Shown here: positions 7,027 to 8,343 of the stretch, piece after piece | How the letters are laid out: each line of letters opens with the position of its first letter | How positions within the stretch are numbered: position 1 is the first letter of the stretch | Origin: Candidatus Fermentibacterota bacterium | GTDB lineage: Bacteria; JAFGKV01 | Length of the DNA stretch: 8,343 nt | Direction of reading: 5' to 3' | Assembly: GCA_030620115.1 (NCBI GenBank) | Contig: JAUXFG010000163.1 | Coordinates: 1 to 8,343 of the forward strand | Made by a program: the position numbers and the translations under genes | The notes under the pieces: model-generated | Database searches by the model: none | What the model was told of the DNA's origin: nothing | What the model saw: the letters and a program-made list of their open reading frames with translations, nothing else

Positions 7027-7274
7027 AGCCGATCTCTTTCAGCATGTCTTTCAGAACCTCCCTGAATCCCTCAGACGGATCCTGCTGTGTGACCCATCTC
7101 GCTGCAGTTTCGATTTCATCAAGCTCAGGATTCAGCTCTCGCAAGTCGGCAAGATGGCGACCAATGCCCATATCCGCAGCCGCAAACAAGAAGAGCGGTT
7201 GCTTCCGCTTCACCTAGTTCCAGACGCTCCCCGAGAAGAACGAGAGCCTTTTCGATTGTGCCACGATCCAACAT
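7001..7274 (-). pseudogene. Nucleotidyltransferase (AbiEii/DUF6036-like) with the catalytic middle deleted and frame shifted
   Basis: Reading from ATG 7274 (GGAG ribosome site at 7283-7280), the first 32 codons give 'MLDRGTIEKALVLLGERLEL' and then 'LLVCG', the family's N-terminus up to just before its catalytic Gly-Gly-Ser motif. This frame then turns to unrelated sequence and stops at 7125. In another frame, open from 7213 to 7001, the family's C-terminus appears: 'LFAAADMGIGRHLADLRELN', then 'EIETAARWVTQQDPSEGF' and 'VLKDMLKEIGYEE'. In complete members these two parts are separated by a long stretch holding the 'GGSAL' and 'T.DVD' metal/nucleotide-binding motifs, which is absent here. The two parts meet at about 7178-7192. 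The gene therefore looks like a relic with a large out-of-frame internal deletion. The family role (nucleotidyl transfer, possibly a toxin) is from general knowledge; this copy should be enzymatically dead. Confidence 0.72.
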
Positions 7275-7279
7275 AGTCA

Positions 7280-7283
7280 CTCC
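7280..7283 (-). promoter_or_regulatory. Ribosome binding site of the nucleotidyltransferase relic
   Basis: GGAG on the minus strand, 5 nt before ATG 7274. It fixes 7274 as the original start, which agrees with the conserved 'MLDR.TIEKAL' N-terminus. Confidence 0.55.
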
Positions 7284-7289
7284 ATAATT

Positions 7290-7385
7290 CTATGCCCTCA
7301 ATATAAGGGCATATACCATCCATATCAACAACCATGTCATGAACCCAGAATCCTTCAGATAGTCATCCTCTTCGCTCCTCACCAT
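7290..7385 (-). CDS. Putative 31-aa single-pass membrane protein
   Basis: ATG 7385 is preceded by GGAGGAG (7398-7392) with 6-nt spacing, the best ribosome site in the window. It reads 'MVRSEEDDYLKDSG' then 'FMTWLLIWMVYALIL' and 'RA', stopping 15 nt before the nucleotidyltransferase ATG. The layout is a short acidic N-terminus, one hydrophobic helix (residues 15-29) and a terminal Arg. A longer version from GTG 7508 (72 aa) is possible but has no ribosome site. It could be the first gene of the accessory operon. I recognise no family, and a chance ORF is quite possible; the last codons coincide with a palindrome. Confidence 0.4.
   Translation of the reverse strand: MVRSEEDDYLKDSGFMTWLLIWMVYALILRA
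7291..7313. promoter_or_regulatory. Palindrome (operator candidate) before the nucleotidyltransferase/winged-helix operon
   Basis: TATGCCCT (7291-7298) and AGGGCATA (7306-7313) are perfect inverted arms of 8 bp around a 7-nt AT spacer, ending 17 bp upstream of the relic's ATG. On the minus strand TAGAAT (7292-7287) next to it is a 5-of-6 match to a -10 box. A dimeric winged-helix protein such as the downstream gene product would be a natural ligand. No good -35 is visible. Confidence 0.35.
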
Positions 7386-7640
7386 GGGCAGCTCCTCCTC
7401 CGGGTTCCCGATTTCCTCCTGAACATTGGCGCGTTCCCGACTGACGTCGATGAACAATGTACTCTGTGCACTCTCGGGGGCGCTGTTGACTATATCGACA
7501 TGTGTCACAAGTTTGCCGGTAACCCGTCGGGCTAATCAAGACGCCCTGTTCCCGCTCGTGGACGTCAAGGCGGGGAAGGCCTGGGAAGAACACCGAGACG
7601 AAGGTAAGGCTTTAGTCGAGCGGACCGAGGGATGGAACTG
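7386..7640. other. Region between divergent genes, no supported gene
   Basis: These 255 bases separate the minus-strand accessory cluster from the plus-strand hypothetical gene. Open frames exist on both strands (for example plus 7426-7641 and minus 7363-7593), but their products look like frame shadows and lack convincing starts. I see no tRNA, transposase remnant or strong paired -35/-10 boxes; the promoters of the flanking divergent genes presumably lie here. Confidence 0.5.
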
Positions 7641-8234
7641 ATGGACGAAGCCAGGCTCATAGAGAAACTCCGGTTGATCGAGGCGCTCTTCGCCGGCGCG
7701 ACAACCGAGGGCGAGAGAATTGCCGCCGATAGGGCCAGACAGCGAATCCTGGAACGGCTAAGATTCTGGGAGCGGGAGGATCCCCCGATCGAATATAGAT
7801 TCTCCATGGGCGACATGTGGTCACGCAAGGTGTTCGTCGCTCTTCTTCGCCGGTATGGTCTCCAACCATACCGCTATAGGGGACAGCGATACACTACGGT
7901 AATGGCAAGGGTCTCGAAGAGATTCATCGATGAGACGCTCTGGCCGGAGTTCCAGGAGATCTCCGAGACGCTGCGTGTATACCTATCAGAGGTGACTGAG
8001 CGCGTGGTCTCCCAGGTCCTTCACCAGGACAGCTCCGAGGCGGATGTCGTGGAGGAACCGCTCCAGCTCCCACTCACCGACGACGAAGACAACTCAGCAC
8101 CCATCTCCTCATCCGAACCTCCGGACCAATCGACTCGAGATGAGAATGCGACCCCGGAAGACAGCGAAGCGAGGCCAGCCCGGAATCACTCGAAGCGAAA
8201 GTCCAAGAGGCGCAAGAAGCGCAAGCGGCGCTAG
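7641..8234 (+). CDS. Conserved hypothetical protein, DUF2786-like N-terminus, acidic then Lys/Arg-rich tail
   Basis: 197 aa from ATG 7641. The ATG at 7632 would be flush against the GAGGG ribosome site (7627-7631), whereas 7641 has 9-nt spacing and gives the family-like start 'MDEARLIEKLRLIEALF'. Residues 1-40 ('LIEALFAGATTEGERIAADR', 'ARQRILERL') resemble DUF2786-type helical pairs. Residues 48-127 ('DPPIEYRFS', 'WSRKVFVALLRRYGLQPYRY', 'RYTTVMARVSKRFIDETLWP', 'LRVYLSEVTERVVSQVL') match a conserved unnamed protein I recall from diverse environmental bacterial genomes. Residues 132-176 are rich in Asp, Glu, Ser and Pro and probably disordered. The end (184-197) is almost pure Lys/Arg: 'SKRKSKRRKKRKRR'. 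There is no signal peptide or membrane segment, so it is cytoplasmic; the tail suggests binding to nucleic acid. Function unknown. Confidence 0.75.
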   Translation: MDEARLIEKLRLIEALFAGATTEGERIAADRARQRILERLRFWEREDPPIEYRFSMGDMWSRKVFVALLRRYGLQPYRYRGQRYTTVMARVSKRFIDETLWPEFQEISETLRVYLSEVTERVVSQVLHQDSSEADVVEEPLQLPLTDDEDNSAPISSSEPPDQSTRDENATPEDSEARPARNHSKRKSKRRKKRKRR

Positions 8235-8267
8235 TATGCCCCTCACCTGCGAGCCGCGATGATTCTA

Positions 8268-8290
8268 CTGGGGGTCTCTCTCTGGGGGTC
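8268..8290 (+). repeat. CTGGGGGTC short direct repeat at the edge of the large palindrome
   Basis: CTGGGGGTC occurs at 8268-8276 and again at 8282-8290, a 14-nt step; the second copy runs into the left arm of the 24-bp inverted repeat. It could be a duplicated element end. Confidence 0.5.
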
Positions 8291-8343
8291 AGATCTTTAA
8301 TGTTTAATATTCGAGGCGCAATATTAAACATTAAAGATCTGAC
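8288..8343. repeat. Perfect 24-bp inverted repeat, REP/transposon-end-like (may continue past the window)
   Basis: The left arm 8288-8311 (core AGATCTTTAATGTTTAAT) and right arm 8320-8343 (core ATTAAACATTAAAGATCT) are exact reverse complements, separated by the 8-nt loop CGAGGCGC. The arms are AT-rich, unlike the surrounding genes. The left arm is preceded by GGGG, so if the right arm continues with CCCC outside the window the stem is longer. 'GGGGTCAGATC...' palindromes are typical of REP elements mobilised by Y1 (RAYT/IS200-like) transposases. It could also terminate the gene ending at 8234. No transposase is visible here. Confidence 0.7.

Noticed and set aside
7001-7213. Treating the 70-aa frame from GTG 7213 as an intact small gene
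   Set aside because: It matches only the C-terminus of a longer nucleotidyltransferase family, its start has no ribosome site, and the matching N-terminus lies just upstream in another frame.
7486-7514. TTGACT as a -35 box for the gene at 7641
   Set aside because: No acceptable -10 hexamer 16-18 nt downstream, and the site lies over 120 nt from the start codon.
7426-7641. 71-aa plus-strand ORF before the DUF2786-like gene
   Set aside because: No ribosome site or recognisable motif, and it overlaps the start of the next gene; treated as chance.

Overview
The window (8,343 bp, moderately GC-rich) looks like chromosomal DNA from an uncultured FCB-type bacterium, such as an Eisenbacteria-, Latescibacteria-, Krumholzibacteria- or Zixibacteria-like lineage. 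The main clue is that the first two genes encode exported proteins ending in the 'PNP ... YLYRL ... VVLK' FlgD-like/type IX-secretion-style C-terminal tail common in those groups. The third gene is a very large STAND-ATPase regulator, also frequent in such genomes. The taxonomic placement is an inference from protein style, not a search result.

Positions 1-2514 (+ strand) hold a surface/secretion block. The first gene enters from the left edge and encodes an LVIVD-repeat protein, predicted to form a beta-propeller. It is built from an indel-free 126-bp (42-aa) tandem repeat and ends in a sorting tail. It is followed by a signal-peptide protein that resembles a poorly described SGNH-like secreted family ('HFIHQSTGDNWL') and carries its own sorting tail.

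Positions 2515-5948 (+) hold a short intergenic region with a perfect -35-like hexamer, then a 1,074-aa regulator. Its layout is an N-terminal MalT-type STAND ATPase, a long TPR-like helical middle, and a C-terminal SARP-type winged helix plus BTAD domain. This is the reverse of the classical Streptomyces SARP order. A strong hairpin at 5954-5979 separates it from the convergent genes that follow.

Positions 6004-7385 (- strand) hold a compact accessory cluster. In transcription order it contains a possible 31-aa single-pass membrane protein, a nucleotidyltransferase pseudogene, and an intact winged-helix partner protein. The pseudogene keeps the N-terminus and C-terminus of the family, in two different reading frames, and has lost the catalytic middle. 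The winged-helix gene overlaps its tail by 26 nt. This looks like a two-gene nucleotidyltransferase/winged-helix module (AbiE-like in composition) whose enzyme has been destroyed by an internal deletion while its partner is retained.

Positions 7641-8343 (+) hold a conserved hypothetical protein with a DUF2786-like N-terminus and an acidic-then-very-basic tail. It is followed at the window's right edge by a perfect 24-bp AT-rich inverted repeat, probably a REP/transposon-end type element whose full extent is cut by the window.

I see no CRISPR array, tRNA, rRNA, integrase or transposase gene inside the window. The most noteworthy items are the decayed nucleotidyltransferase module, the inverted-architecture regulator with an unusual ATPase motif, the homogenised beta-propeller repeats, and the edge palindrome.
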